A DNA stretch of 38,736 nucleotides from Anaerolineae bacterium (GTDB lineage Bacteria > Chloroflexota > Anaerolineae > Promineifilales > Promineifilaceae): NCBI GenBank assembly GCA_015486215.1, contig WFSA01000220.1, positions 1 to 38,736 on the forward strand. The letters run 5' to 3'. A program made the translations under genes and the position numbers. Every line of letters begins with the position of its first letter. Position 1 is the stretch's first letter. Under the pieces are notes generated by a model. The model had not been told where the DNA came from, made no database searches, and was given only the letters and a program-made list of their open reading frames with translations. Shown here piece after piece: positions 22,194 through 31,851 of this stretch.

Positions 22194-23723
22194 TCAAAGC
22201 GTACGCGGCCGATACTGCAACGCTTCAGCCAAATGTGTCGGCGTGATCACCTCTTCTTTAGCCAAGTCGGCGACAGTGCGGGCGATTTTGATGATACGAT
22301 GAAAGGCGCGTGCGCTCAAATTCATCTGCGACATCGCTGATTTCATCAATTTTGTGCCAGTTTTATCAAGCGGGCAAAGTTCACGGATTTCACTTGGCCC
22401 CATGTCGGCATTACTGTTAATGCGGGGGAGATGGGCAAAACGGCCGTGCTGCTTCTCTCTCGCCTCTTCAACCCGCTTCCGTACTGCCGCGCTTGTTTCG
22501 CCCCGATTGACGGCCGTCAACTTCTCAAAATCCACGCGCGGAACCTCTACATGCAGATCGATCCGATCCATCAACGGGCCAGAAATACGCTTTTGATAGC
22601 GGGTCACCATCGAATTAGAACAAGAGCATGTATGCGTTGGATCACCAAAATAGCCGCATGGACACGGATTTTGTGCCGCCACCATCATAAAATTAGCGGG
22701 ATAGGTGACCGTCCCCGTTGCCCGCGAGATAGATATTTCGCGCGAACCTTCAAGCGGTTGGCGTAACACCTCGATGAGCGTTTGCCCAAATTCGGGCAGT
22801 TCATCCAAAAACAGTACCCCGCGATGAGCTAACGAAATTTCGCCCGGACGCGGCCATGCGCCGCCGCCGACAAGGCCGGCATAGCTGACTGTGTGATGTG
22901 GAGAGCGAAACGGCCGTTGACGGATCAACGGCGTATCTGTGGGCAGTAACCCGGCCACACTATAAATTTTGGTCACCTCTAACGCTTCGTCCACCGGCAT
23001 CAAGGGCAAGATAGAGGGCAATGCCCGCGCGATCAATGTTTTTCCTGCACCGGGCGGGCCAGTGAGAAGGATATTATGCGATCCAGCCGCCGCGACCTCC
23101 ATCGCCCGTTTTACATGTTCTTGCCCCATAATATCGGCAAAATCGGCCGAATACTCCACCTGCTCGGCAAACGTCTCTTCAATATCAACTTCATGGGGAG
23201 AGAGGGCACGCAAGCCCGTTAAATGACCAACGAGTTCGTTCAAACTGCGGACAGCAAATACATCAATCCCTTCGACTAAAGCTGCTTCATCAGCATCAAT
23301 CACAGGCACAAAAACCCGTTCGTATCCCTTCTCTTTGGCGAGGGCAGTTATGGAGAGGATGCCTTGCGTGTGCCGCGCCGTGCCATCAAGCGAAAGTTCG
23401 CCGATGAACATGCCGCCGACTAATTTATCAGGCCACACTTGCTGCGTGGCTGCCAAAACGCCGACAGCGATAGGCAAATCGTAAGAGGGGCCTTCTTTGC
23501 GTACATCAGCAGGGGCAAGATTGACGGTGAGGCGGCGGCTGGAGGGGAAATTGAAGCCGCTGTTTTTGACGGCAGAGTGAACACGATCCCGACTTTCACG
23601 TACAGCCGCGTCGGGCAGACCGACGATATTAAAGGATGGTGCGCCGCGAATGATGTCTACTTCAACTTCGACAACGGCCGCTTCTAAGCCGACGACGGCG
23701 CAGCTCATTACTTTAGCCAGCAT
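22194..23723 (-). CDS. YifB/ComM family Mg-chelatase-like AAA+ ATPase
   Basis: A 509-residue protein from ATG 23723, the normal YifB/ComM length, beginning MLAKVMSCAVVGLEA as the family does. The N-terminal Lon-protease-like domain spans ~10-165 ('GLPDAAVRESRDRV', 'GELSLDGT'). The AAA+ domain has Walker A GPPGAGKT (222-229), Walker B 'GVLFLDELPEF', and the Cys cluster 'NPCPCGYFGD' plus 'HTCSCS'. In naturally competent bacteria ComM is a hexameric branch-migration helicase for incorporating transforming DNA. The start overlaps the stop of the kinase gene (shared ATGCTGGCTAA), so translation is probably coupled. An upstream in-frame extension to 23843 lies within the kinase gene and is rejected. 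Confidence 0.94.
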   Translation of the reverse strand: MLAKVMSCAVVGLEAAVVEVEVDIIRGAPSFNIVGLPDAAVRESRDRVHSAVKNSGFNFPSSRRLTVNLAPADVRKEGPSYDLPIAVGVLAATQQVWPDKLVGGMFIGELSLDGTARHTQGILSITALAKEKGYERVFVPVIDADEAALVEGIDVFAVRSLNELVGHLTGLRALSPHEVDIEETFAEQVEYSADFADIMGQEHVKRAMEVAAAGSHNILLTGPPGAGKTLIARALPSILPLMPVDEALEVTKIYSVAGLLPTDTPLIRQRPFRSPHHTVSYAGLVGGGAWPRPGEISLAHRGVLFLDELPEFGQTLIEVLRQPLEGSREISISRATGTVTYPANFMMVAAQNPCPCGYFGDPTHTCSCSNSMVTRYQKRISGPLMDRIDLHVEVPRVDFEKLTAVNRGETSAAVRKRVEEAREKQHGRFAHLPRINSNADMGPSEIRELCPLDKTGTKLMKSAMSQMNLSARAFHRIIKIARTVADLAKEEVITPTHLAEALQYRPRTL

Positions 23724-26100
23724 CGGGGGTAACCTCTGGTTTATTGGTACGCATACTGCTGGGCAAAATAATGGAGAACTCAGCACCGCCGTCAGGATGA
23801 TTGCGAACGGCCGCTTTACCGTTATGCGCCTGTGCGATGGCACGCACCACCGAAAGCCCTACACCTGCGCCCGACTTGTCTTGGATACGTTTATGTTTAC
23901 TGCGGAAATATCGATCAAAAACACGGTCTATCTCATCTTCTTGGATACCATCCCCCTCATCCCGTACCGTGATTACGATATATTGTTGATAGAAAGCAAG
24001 CGTGACGAATACACGGCTCTTTTCAGGCGCATATTTAATAGCGTTGTCTACCAGATTCAAAATCATATGCAACATACGCACTTCATCAGCCAGTACCAGA
24101 GAGAATTCGCCCGTTTCTTTGTATATAATGGAAATTTCTTTAAAAAGAGCCGCCCCTTCAACATCATTTAGAACTTTGTGAACAACAGTGTGCAAATTAC
24201 ATACGCTCAATTCGGTTTTTATGACATCGTTGCGGGAAACGAGGAGAAGTTGGTTGATCATATCCAACATACGATCTGATGAGGTGACGATGCGATTGAC
24301 AAATCGCATACCTGTTGTGTCTAATGAGGCAGCGCGTTCTAATAATTGGGCAAAGCCGCGAATGGAGGTTAATGGGCTTTTCAAATCGTGGGATAATGCC
24401 CGCATAAATTCGGCGCGATCTTTTTCTAATCGTTTGACATAGGTAATATCCTGCATGACGATAATTGTACCTACATTCTCTACATGCTGTGCGCTGGTCA
24501 AATATGTTTTATCGCCGATAGAAATTTCAATGGTGCGCCCGATACCGCTGCTGATACCGTTTAGTAGATCGGGCATATGGGAATCAATAATGTCTTGAGC
24601 GGGATCATTGGCGATGAGCAATTTTCCTTCTTTATCCAGAATGATTAACGGCTCTGATAATGTTTGGGCGGTGGCTAAAACGGCTAACCGTTGTTGCTCA
24701 GACTCTTGGAATAGGCGTGCATTTTTAACGGCCGTTGCCACTGGTCGCACAAAAGATTCTAATCGAGATATATCACCTTCATCGAATGCGCCGCCCTCTT
24801 TATCGAATAATGTCACAATGCCAACTACTACCTTTTGGAATTTAAGCGGCACACAAGCCATTGATTGTGGTGGATGCCCATTGATATGATCAAATCTGGC
24901 ATGATAATCAGGATCGTTGACAACATCATTTATGATTCTTGGCGTTCCTGCTTGAGAACTCTCATACATGATACCCGCATAAATACCATGTTCTGGCAAT
25001 GTTTGATTGGCATCAGAGATAAATAAATCGTTTTCGTCAGGGTCGAGTAAGTAGAGGGCAGCACCCCCAATCTGCCAATTTTTATTTAACTGTTCCACCA
25101 AAACGGAGGCGATACTTGGGATGTCTAATGAGGCAGATACAACACGGGAAACCTCATTTAAGGCGGCTAATTCTTGTACTTGTTTAGCTAACGCTTGGTC
25201 AGTCGCTTCGTATAGGCGTGAATTTTGGATGGCAATGGCTGCATAATCAGCGATTGATCTTAATACTTTTTCATCCCAATCGGTAAATTCACGCCCAACA
25301 ACGCGATGGGTTGCTGTCAGTACGCCTAATGCGACTTCAGCCAGCATGATGGGAGCGTAGACAACTGCCTCAACCAGATAATCGGTTGAGATTTTAACTT
25401 TGCTGCGGCCGGGTCTATGGGTGGCGCGTAAAGCTTTACCCGTACGCAACACCTGTCCCACCATATTATCCTCGCGTACTTCTAAGTGTGTACGGCGAAT
25501 TTTGCGGTCGTCTACACCGCGCTGCGCCTCTAGCTTTAGTTCGCCGTTGAATTCGTCTACCAGCCAAATGCTGGTTTCGCCAGCGTTGGTCAATGTCATC
25601 GCCGTTTCGGCGACTTGGTTTAACGCTTCTTCCAGTTTGAGTTGAGAGGTGATCGCTTTGGCAATTTGGGAGAGGGCATCTTCAATGTCAGGACGTTGGG
25701 TAGACAGCATCCGGGTTTGGAATGCTGGCCGCTCATCTATATACACCGTCATCACCAGTTCGCCTAAGCGTAAATTGTCGCCATCGGCTAGATGGGCGGG
25801 GCTGTGGGGGGTAACAGTACGGCCGTTGCGGTAAGTGCCGTTTGTGCTGCCTAGATCAATTAAAAATAGATTAGCTGCTGTCGGCCGTAACATGACATGA
25901 CGACGGGATACGCCTAAACTGGTCGCGCCATGTGGATTAAGATCGATCATATCTTGTCCGTCACCGCGTCCTAAGATAATTTCTCCATTGATCTTAAATG
26001 CTAATTCAACCTCTTCAGCGAGTTGGAAACGGATATACCACGTTGGTTTATTTGGATTGCTCCTCCCTACAGGGATAGTTGTATATTTTGTTTCACTCAT
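23713..26100 (-). CDS. FHA-GAF-GAF-PAS histidine kinase
   Basis: A 795-residue soluble kinase. The FHA domain spans ~25-120 with 'GRGDG', SRRH (65-68) and STNGTY (85-90), implying binding to a phosphothreonine partner. Then come GAF ~145-300, GAF ~310-465, a PAS-like part ~470-555, HisKA with His571 in 'RALSHDLKSPLTS', and an ATPase domain with 'LNLVDNAIKYAP', 'DEGDGI', 'FDRYF' and 'GAGVGLS'. Organised as REC-GAF-GAF, this kinase, then YifB. It starts 6 nt after the REC-GAF-GAF stop, with a GGAG site overlapping that stop region. An FHA on a histidine kinase suggests crosstalk with Ser/Thr kinases, none of which is in the window. Confidence 0.94.
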   Translation of the reverse strand: MSETKYTTIPVGRSNPNKPTWYIRFQLAEEVELAFKINGEIILGRGDGQDMIDLNPHGATSLGVSRRHVMLRPTAANLFLIDLGSTNGTYRNGRTVTPHSPAHLADGDNLRLGELVMTVYIDERPAFQTRMLSTQRPDIEDALSQIAKAITSQLKLEEALNQVAETAMTLTNAGETSIWLVDEFNGELKLEAQRGVDDRKIRRTHLEVREDNMVGQVLRTGKALRATHRPGRSKVKISTDYLVEAVVYAPIMLAEVALGVLTATHRVVGREFTDWDEKVLRSIADYAAIAIQNSRLYEATDQALAKQVQELAALNEVSRVVSASLDIPSIASVLVEQLNKNWQIGGAALYLLDPDENDLFISDANQTLPEHGIYAGIMYESSQAGTPRIINDVVNDPDYHARFDHINGHPPQSMACVPLKFQKVVVGIVTLFDKEGGAFDEGDISRLESFVRPVATAVKNARLFQESEQQRLAVLATAQTLSEPLIILDKEGKLLIANDPAQDIIDSHMPDLLNGISSGIGRTIEISIGDKTYLTSAQHVENVGTIIVMQDITYVKRLEKDRAEFMRALSHDLKSPLTSIRGFAQLLERAASLDTTGMRFVNRIVTSSDRMLDMINQLLLVSRNDVIKTELSVCNLHTVVHKVLNDVEGAALFKEISIIYKETGEFSLVLADEVRMLHMILNLVDNAIKYAPEKSRVFVTLAFYQQYIVITVRDEGDGIQEDEIDRVFDRYFRSKHKRIQDKSGAGVGLSVVRAIAQAHNGKAAVRNHPDGGAEFSIILPSSMRTNKPEVTPDAG

Positions 26101-26106
26101 TGGTAC

Positions 26107-27555
26107 TCACTCCTGTGGTGGAACAGAGAGTGCATTGGAGACAGCTATGGCAACGGCCGTTGCTATTGAGGTTGCCCACTCTACATCATGCTCATTAAAT
26201 TTACTGTTTAAGTTATTGACCAATTGCATTGCACCAACCGTTTTCCCGTGTGCGATTAGGGGGACGCACACTAATGAATACGTCTGGAATCCTGTTATAT
26301 CATCCACTGCATGGTGATGTCGTATATCTTCAACAACATTATTGGATATAATTGGTTTGCCCGTTTCGATAACACGGCCAACAAAGCCCGCGCCTATGGG
26401 AATACGGACATTAGCTAACTCTTCAACGGCCGTTCCCACGCTGGCTAATACCGATAATTCCCCCGCTTGTTCATCCACAAGCCATATAGAGGATGCTTCG
26501 AGATTCCAATGCGTATGCACTTGGTTGATTGTCAATTGTGCGATTTCATCTAAATTTACCGTTGAAGTGATCGCATGCGTAACTTCAATCAATGTATTTA
26601 ATTTATCTACTTCTATGGAGAGCGCATTATCTACCGTGTGCATGATACGCGCATTTTTCAAGGCAATAGCGGTGTAATCACTTAAAAATGAGAGAAGGAA
26701 CTCATGGCGGCGGCTGAAACGGCGGATAATTGTTGTGTTAACGACACTTAAAGCTCCCAACGCCTCTCCGCCTAATTTGAGAGGAATACATAAGACAGCC
26801 CGCGCTCGATAATCACCAAATAGATGTAGCCCATCACCAGAAAATTCTGAACGGCGTATAGGTTTGCCACTGTTCATCACCTCTTCCACCAACATACCTG
26901 CTATTGACGTATGCTTCTGATATAGGGCTGGTTCTCCGTTTTCATCACTAATGTATGCACGTACTGCGCCGTCATTTCCATCAGGAATCCACATCACGCA
27001 ATGCTCGCCTCCAGTGAGCTTTACCACCGCTTCCATCACCAGTTTCATGATTTTTCTGACGCTTAATAATGATGTGACCGCTTTGCCGATATTGAAAAGC
27101 GTACGCATTTCTTGCGCCTGCCGATCTAATTCTACCCGCAGTCGGCGAGATTCCTCAGCTAAAGCCTCTTTATCATGCAGCAAACGCATCTCCACCAGCG
27201 CACGACTGATCGCATCTACCACTTCATCCATCGTGAATGGTTTTATTAGATAATCTTTGGCTCCCAAGCGGAAGGCTTCAATTGCACTTAATTCTGAACC
27301 ATATCCTGTCATTAAAATGACAGGAGTATTCAATGATTCTTGTGCCATCTGCTGTAATACGTCGATCCCCGTCATGCGCGGCAGGTTATAATCAAGCATG
27401 ATGAGGTCGGGGTGTTGATTACGAATCAAGGACAGGCCGCTCTCCCCATCCATGGCAGAGATCGTTTCGTAACCAAAGGTGGGCAAGATATATTCCGTAA
27501 GATGAGTGATCATCTCCGTACTGTCATCTATGACCAAAATTGTTTCGCTGCTCAT
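26107..27555 (-). CDS. Response regulator with REC-coil-GAF-GAF architecture
   Basis: A 482-residue protein. REC domain 1-120: acidic DD (10-11), Asp55 in 'LIMLDYNLPRMTG', Thr84 and Lys107 in 'YLIKPF'. A coiled segment follows (~120-155, 'EALAEESRRLRVELDRQAQEM'). Then GAF ~155-305 and GAF ~320-475. There is no enzymatic or DNA-binding output, so it probably works with the FHA kinase encoded immediately downstream. It could be a phosphorylation-gated sensor of small ligands. It opens the three-gene minus-strand operon. Confidence 0.92.
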   Translation of the reverse strand: MSSETILVIDDSTEMITHLTEYILPTFGYETISAMDGESGLSLIRNQHPDLIMLDYNLPRMTGIDVLQQMAQESLNTPVILMTGYGSELSAIEAFRLGAKDYLIKPFTMDEVVDAISRALVEMRLLHDKEALAEESRRLRVELDRQAQEMRTLFNIGKAVTSLLSVRKIMKLVMEAVVKLTGGEHCVMWIPDGNDGAVRAYISDENGEPALYQKHTSIAGMLVEEVMNSGKPIRRSEFSGDGLHLFGDYRARAVLCIPLKLGGEALGALSVVNTTIIRRFSRRHEFLLSFLSDYTAIALKNARIMHTVDNALSIEVDKLNTLIEVTHAITSTVNLDEIAQLTINQVHTHWNLEASSIWLVDEQAGELSVLASVGTAVEELANVRIPIGAGFVGRVIETGKPIISNNVVEDIRHHHAVDDITGFQTYSLVCVPLIAHGKTVGAMQLVNNLNSKFNEHDVEWATSIATAVAIAVSNALSVPPQE

Positions 27556-27970
27556 ATATACATTCTCTTATAAGTTACTGTGTTGAAAATCAACCGATTT
27601 GTTGCACAACAACGGCCGTTACCTTATTGCATCATCGCAAAGGAATATCCTCAAAATTATAACATAAGCTACCCAATCGTGGGAAATAAGAGATAAAAAT
27701 CCCGTGATATTTGGTTAACATTCCGTTAGTCCACCCCTAAACAGGACTGTATATAAAACAATTCCCCACTGTTCCTTATCCATTTGGCGAGAAGAGGTGC
27801 TTAAAGCCGTATAAATACCCCGCTTGCCCGCATATTCCTTTTGACAAAATAGAACATACGTGCTATTTTTTGTTCACTTATTAAGTAGCGAGCGGCAATC
27901 AGTACATAGAATGCTTGTGGATACGCATCTTTTATTCCGCCGCTCAAAAAGAGAGAAGAGAGGTGATAGG
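27556..27970. other. Divergent intergenic region
   Basis: About 415 bp between the minus-strand REC-GAF-GAF operon and the plus-strand membrane-protein gene. Contains one ACGGCCGT at about 27611 and an AT-rich stretch (27650-27740) that should hold both promoters. I see no confident -35/-10 pair, no RNA gene and no MITE. Confidence 0.5.
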
Positions 27971-28885
27971 ATGAGAAGTCAAACGATGAGTGGGTATGAT
28001 GGTAATTTCAAATTGGCTATCGGCAGATTTGATGCCAAAATATCCCGTCCACTATTTGTTGCAGGTATTTTGATGCTTTCCCTGTTTGCATTTGAGATGT
28101 TTAATTTTGATACGACTCGTTTTGCCCTCAGCAGTTTGCTGGGCGACGAAAAATTTTTATGGTTTCAATGGGCAACCATTCTAGCCATTGCATTTTGCTC
28201 CATTGATTTTGCCGGCCTTGTGCGCCTGTTCACGCCCCAGAAGGGGATGGACGAGCCAAAAGAGGTGTGGTATTTGATGGGCGCGTGGCTATTAGGGGCG
28301 ACGATGAATGCGGTGATGACATGGTGGGCTGTTTCGCTGACATTGCTGAACCATGATTTTGGTAATGAGGTGTTGAGCCGCGCACAATTGCTCGCTTATG
28401 TGCCGATTTTTGTGGCGGTGCTTGTTTGGTTGACGCGCATTTTGTTCATCGGTGCATTTACCATCGCTGGGGAACAGATATTTGATTTGCACGGGGAGAA
28501 GAAAGGGCAGAGTTATCAAGAAGCATCATCTGTTCATACGTCGCAATCGGCTCATGTGCCGCAAGTTGTCCGTGCGCCGCAGAGAGCGGCAATGCCTAAA
28601 CGGTCAGTCCCGCAGGTGACAAAACCAATGGCAGCGCAAATGCCATCACGGCCGTTTACACGTCCATCGCAACCCGCCAGAGCAACAGCACCCGTTGCTC
28701 CCATCGAAACGATTGTCACCCAACCGAGGAAGGTTCCTTCGATGGCGGCAGGAAATGGCAGAGCGACACGGCCGTCACCCCCATCACACCACCCTGTCCG
28801 CAAAGTGCCAAAGGTGAGCAAAAAAGCATCGCGCATTCGGCAGCGACCGCCAATGCCAAACGGCCGTGTGCGGCGAACAGATTGA
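27971..28885 (+). CDS. Four-TM membrane protein with basic Pro-rich tail
   Basis: A 304-residue protein from ATG 27971, just after a GAGAGGTGATAGG ribosome region; the frame is open 37 codons further up without support. Membrane segments at about 27-47, 63-86, 99-126 and 139-167. The region ~170-304 is cytosolic and rich in Pro, Arg, Lys, Gln and Ala ('KVPKVSKKASRIRQRPPMP'), likely disordered and able to bind nucleic acid or membranes. I do not recognise the family. The tail contains three ACGGCCGT sites, showing how the octamer is tolerated in disordered regions. The next gene, a lytic transglycosylase, follows beyond element F1. Confidence 0.8.
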   Translation: MRSQTMSGYDGNFKLAIGRFDAKISRPLFVAGILMLSLFAFEMFNFDTTRFALSSLLGDEKFLWFQWATILAIAFCSIDFAGLVRLFTPQKGMDEPKEVWYLMGAWLLGATMNAVMTWWAVSLTLLNHDFGNEVLSRAQLLAYVPIFVAVLVWLTRILFIGAFTIAGEQIFDLHGEKKGQSYQEASSVHTSQSAHVPQVVRAPQRAAMPKRSVPQVTKPMAAQMPSRPFTRPSQPARATAPVAPIETIVTQPRKVPSMAAGNGRATRPSPPSHHPVRKVPKVSKKASRIRQRPPMPNGRVRRTD

Positions 28886-28941
28886 TCGGATTATTGACAG
28901 CCAATGGGCAATTGCCTGTTGGCTGTCGTCGTTAAGAGGAT

Positions 28942-29154
28942 TAGGGCGATTGCAACCTCCAAATCGCACTGTTAAATTCCAAATTTACACCGTTTTTGAC
29001 AGCTCCGCAATTGACATAACATGTGAATTGCGGAGAATTTATACGTTATGATTGTCGTGATCGTATGTCGTGATCGTTTTCGTGATCGGTTTTTTCGATT
29101 TTCGATCACGAAAACGATCACGATTACGAATTAAGGCGAGTATGCAATCGCCCT
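28942..29154. mobile_element. Element F, copy F1, with 10-bp TSD and internal 20-bp hairpin
   Basis: Ends TAGGGCGATTGCA and TGCAATCGCCCTA are exact inverses. The flanks TTAAGAGGAT (28932-28941, 29155-29164) are a perfect 10-bp duplication. The centre holds a perfect 20-bp inverted repeat (29068-29087 / 29102-29121, built from CGTGATCG units) with a 14-nt loop. The right-hand duplication supplies the AGAGGA ribosome site of the transglycosylase gene. Confidence 0.92.
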
Positions 29155-29171
29155 ATTAAGAGGATACACTC

Positions 29172-29939
29172 ATGAGCGCATACCATCTACAATATGACAT
29201 AATGGAGTCGCCCTTGAGCGAAGAGAACGATACCTTTTACGAATACGAGTACGCCTATGAATATGATCAGCCTGTCGCCACCGTGTATGCGGGCAATGTT
29301 ATGCACCAGCGCATGATGCTGATTCTTATTACCGTTGCTTTTGTGGTTGGGATGGGTGTTTGGCTAAACGGCCGTCGCGGCACTCCCGTGATGATGAGTC
29401 AGGGGGGAAAGGAGCAGGAGCAGACGGCCGTTAAAGAGATTCCCCGTTCTAGCAATATTTCTCCCCTATTTGATAAAGCAGTCCGTTATTGGGAGCCACA
29501 AATTCTCATATGGGCAGCCCAATACAACCTTGATCCTAATATCGTCGCCACCATCATGCAGATAGAGTCATGCGGCGATCCGCAAGCGGTCTCCTCCGCT
29601 GGCGCACAAGGGTTGTTCCAAGTGATGCCCGGCCACTTTGGCGCGGGCGAAGATATGCTCGATCCAGATACAAATGCGATGCGCGGCCTTAACTATTATG
29701 CGGCTGGCCTTGAGTACCATCACGGCGATATTTATCTCAGTTTTGCGGGGTATAACGGTGGTCACGGCACAGTCACCCATACCTACGCGAGTTGGCCGAA
29801 CGAGACCCAGCGATACTATTATTGGAGCAAAGGGATTTATGACGAACTTCCTTCCGGCAGCAGTCCAACATTGAATGAGTGGCTGCAAGCTGGCGGTGCG
29901 GGATTGTGTCAACAAGCGGCTGCTCGGCTGGGGATTTAA
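29172..29939 (+). CDS. Membrane-anchored lytic transglycosylase (SLT domain)
   Basis: A 255-residue protein with an acidic Tyr/Glu-rich N-terminus, one membrane helix (~48-66) and an extracytoplasmic SLT domain (~105-215). Catalytic Glu132 lies in 'IMQIESCGDPQAVS', followed by the family's 'GAQGLFQVMP' and 'FAGYNGG' motifs. It cleaves peptidoglycan glycan strands to anhydromuropeptides. Position 134 is Cys, with a second Cys near the C-terminus, so a disulphide is possible. The AGAGGA ribosome site lies in the target duplication of element F1. Confidence 0.92.
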   Translation: MSAYHLQYDIMESPLSEENDTFYEYEYAYEYDQPVATVYAGNVMHQRMMLILITVAFVVGMGVWLNGRRGTPVMMSQGGKEQEQTAVKEIPRSSNISPLFDKAVRYWEPQILIWAAQYNLDPNIVATIMQIESCGDPQAVSSAGAQGLFQVMPGHFGAGEDMLDPDTNAMRGLNYYAAGLEYHHGDIYLSFAGYNGGHGTVTHTYASWPNETQRYYYWSKGIYDELPSGSSPTLNEWLQAGGAGLCQQAAARLGI

Positions 29940-29971
29940 TTTGGCGGGGACGGCCGTTTCTCGTTGATAAT

Positions 29972-30015
29972 TGCCGATTTTATCGGCATTTAACTAGCAG
30001 GTGGATTTCACCTGC
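29972..30015 (+). terminator. Paired hairpins after the transglycosylase gene
   Basis: TGCCGAT-TTT-ATCGGCA (29972-29988) and GCAGGTG-GATTT-CACCTGC (29997-30015) follow the stop. Neither has a T-tract, so termination is only likely. Confidence 0.45.
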
Positions 30016-30113
30016 GTTGTACAGAATGTGGCGCAAATTGGTTAATCCGCACTTGTTGAGGTGAATTGTTTTTACAGTGGCGCGTCCAGTCGGCGTTAAT
30101 CCGATGATGAGTG

Positions 30114-30273
30114 TGCAATCGCCCTAATCAACCCTTTCTGTTTACGTAACTTCTCAAAAAGTTGGGGGCAAGACTTGACAAATTTTCCTAACGGCCGTCA
30201 GTCCCAATTCATTATTAAAGATGATTGTGCTAAAATCAGCCGTGCTGTATGAATTTTGAATAACTACTCAGCC
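30114..30273. repeat. Solo ends of elements F, A and E
   Basis: A right end of F (TGCAATCGCCCTA, 30114-30126), a left fragment of an A/B-type MITE (30146-30190, GTAACTTCTCA ... TTTTCCTA) cut off exactly where ACGGCCGT begins (30191), and an E-like end (ATAACTACTCAGCC, 30260-30273). The rest of 29940-30377 shows no gene. Confidence 0.6.
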
Positions 30274-30377
30274 CTGTGGCCGAGTCGTTATAGTATGACA
30301 AATAAAAAGCAGGGTAAATGATTGATATGTACAAAACGCCCTCCTTTCCCCATTTGTTGTACCCTTTTGGAGAAACT

Positions 30378-31769
30378 ATGTCAGAAAATTACGATCTTGT
30401 TGTATTGGGGGCCGGGCCGGGCGGCTACGTGGCTGCGATTCGCGCAGCACAATTAGGGCTAAACTGTGCCATCATCGAAAAAGAGTATTGGGGCGGCGTT
30501 TGTTTGAATGTCGGCTGCATTCCCTCAAAATCATTATTGAAAAATGCAGAAGTGGCGCACACATTGCAGCACCGCGCCCGCGAATTTGGGTTCAAATTTG
30601 ATAATTTGACGCTCGATTACGGCAAAGCGTTTAAACGCAGCCGTCAAGTTTCAAGCCGATTAGTCAAAGGCATCGGCTTTTTGATGAAGAAGAACAATAT
30701 CGCGGTGTACGAAGGAAATGGTAAATTGCTGGGCGAGAATCAGATTGAAGTGGCGTTGAACAGTGGCGAAACGGCCGTTCTTACCGCCAAAAATACCATC
30801 ATCGCCACTGGCGCACGACCACGCGCCCTGCCCGGCGCACCATTCGATGGCGAACGCATCATCTCTTATAAAGATGCCGTTCTCTCCAAAGACCTGCCCA
30901 AAAAGCTGATCATCATCGGCGGCGGCGTAATCGGGGTCGAATTTGCGTATATGTGGGCAAATTATGGCGTAGAAATCACCATTATCGAGATGATGCCCCA
31001 TCTACTGCCCAACGAAGACCCCGCTGTGAGCCAACTATTAGAGAAAGCGTATAAAAAATTGAAGGTGAAGCTGCTGTTGAAAACGGCCGTTTCCCAGATC
31101 ACCCCCACCGATGACGGCGTGACCGTTTCTCTGCCCGATGGCAGCACGCTAGAAGCGGATAAAGTGATGGTCGCCATCAACTTCCAGCCCAATATCGAAA
31201 ATATCGGTTTAGAAGCGGCGGGCGTACAGCTTACCGAGCGCGGCAATATCGCCATTGACGATCAGATGCGTACCAATGTCGATAACATTTACGCCATCGG
31301 CGACGTGGCAACCAACTTCCGTTTAGCACATATCGCTTCGGCGATGGGCATTGCGGCCGCTGAAACAATCGCTGGCGAAGAGACCAAACCGATTGAGTAT
31401 CTGATGATGCCGCGTGCGACCTACTGCGTGCCGCAAGTTGCCAGCTTTGGCTATACCGAAGCCGCCGCCAAAGAGGCTGGCTATGAAGTCAATGTTGGTT
31501 CATTCAATTTCCAAGCGAACGGAAAAGCGTTAGGTTTGGGCGAGCGGGATGGGTTCATCAAAATCATTTCCGAAGCCAAGTATGGCGAAATTTTGGGCGC
31601 GTCGATGATCGGCCCTGATGTGACGGAACTGCTGCCAGAGTTGACATTGGCACGGAATGCAGAGTTGACGGCCGTTGAAATCGCCCGCAACGTCCATGCC
31701 CATCCCACCCTTAGCGAGGCGTTGATGGAAGCGGCACACGCAGTTGAAGGACACGCCATTCACGCATAA
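30378..31769 (+). CDS. lpdA: Dihydrolipoyl dehydrogenase
   Basis: A 463-residue flavoprotein, the E3 component of 2-oxoacid dehydrogenase and glycine cleavage complexes, oxidising dihydrolipoyl groups with NAD. FAD-binding GAGPGG (11-16), redox disulphide Cys42/Cys47 in 'GGVCLNVGCIPSKS', NAD-binding 'IIGGGVIGVEFA', second FAD motif 'IYAIGDVA', and C-terminal 'HAHPTLSEALMEAAHA' with the catalytic His of the partner subunit. The start is ATG 30378, with GGAG nearby; an open extension to 30318 lacks support. No E1 or E2 genes are adjacent, so this is a stand-alone E3. A good terminator follows. Confidence 0.95.
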   Translation: MSENYDLVVLGAGPGGYVAAIRAAQLGLNCAIIEKEYWGGVCLNVGCIPSKSLLKNAEVAHTLQHRAREFGFKFDNLTLDYGKAFKRSRQVSSRLVKGIGFLMKKNNIAVYEGNGKLLGENQIEVALNSGETAVLTAKNTIIATGARPRALPGAPFDGERIISYKDAVLSKDLPKKLIIIGGGVIGVEFAYMWANYGVEITIIEMMPHLLPNEDPAVSQLLEKAYKKLKVKLLLKTAVSQITPTDDGVTVSLPDGSTLEADKVMVAINFQPNIENIGLEAAGVQLTERGNIAIDDQMRTNVDNIYAIGDVATNFRLAHIASAMGIAAAETIAGEETKPIEYLMMPRATYCVPQVASFGYTEAAAKEAGYEVNVGSFNFQANGKALGLGERDGFIKIISEAKYGEILGASMIGPDVTELLPELTLARNAELTAVEIARNVHAHPTLSEALMEAAHAVEGHAIHA

Positions 31770-31851
31770 AGGAACAGGATAGCGCAGCCGTCGATTAAAG
31801 TCGGCGGCTGAATGTAACATCAACGCGCTTCGGCGTGTTTTCTATATCAGA

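Noticed and set aside
23724-23843. Longer N-terminus for YifB
   Set aside because: It lies within the upstream kinase gene, and the family begins at the MLAKV start.
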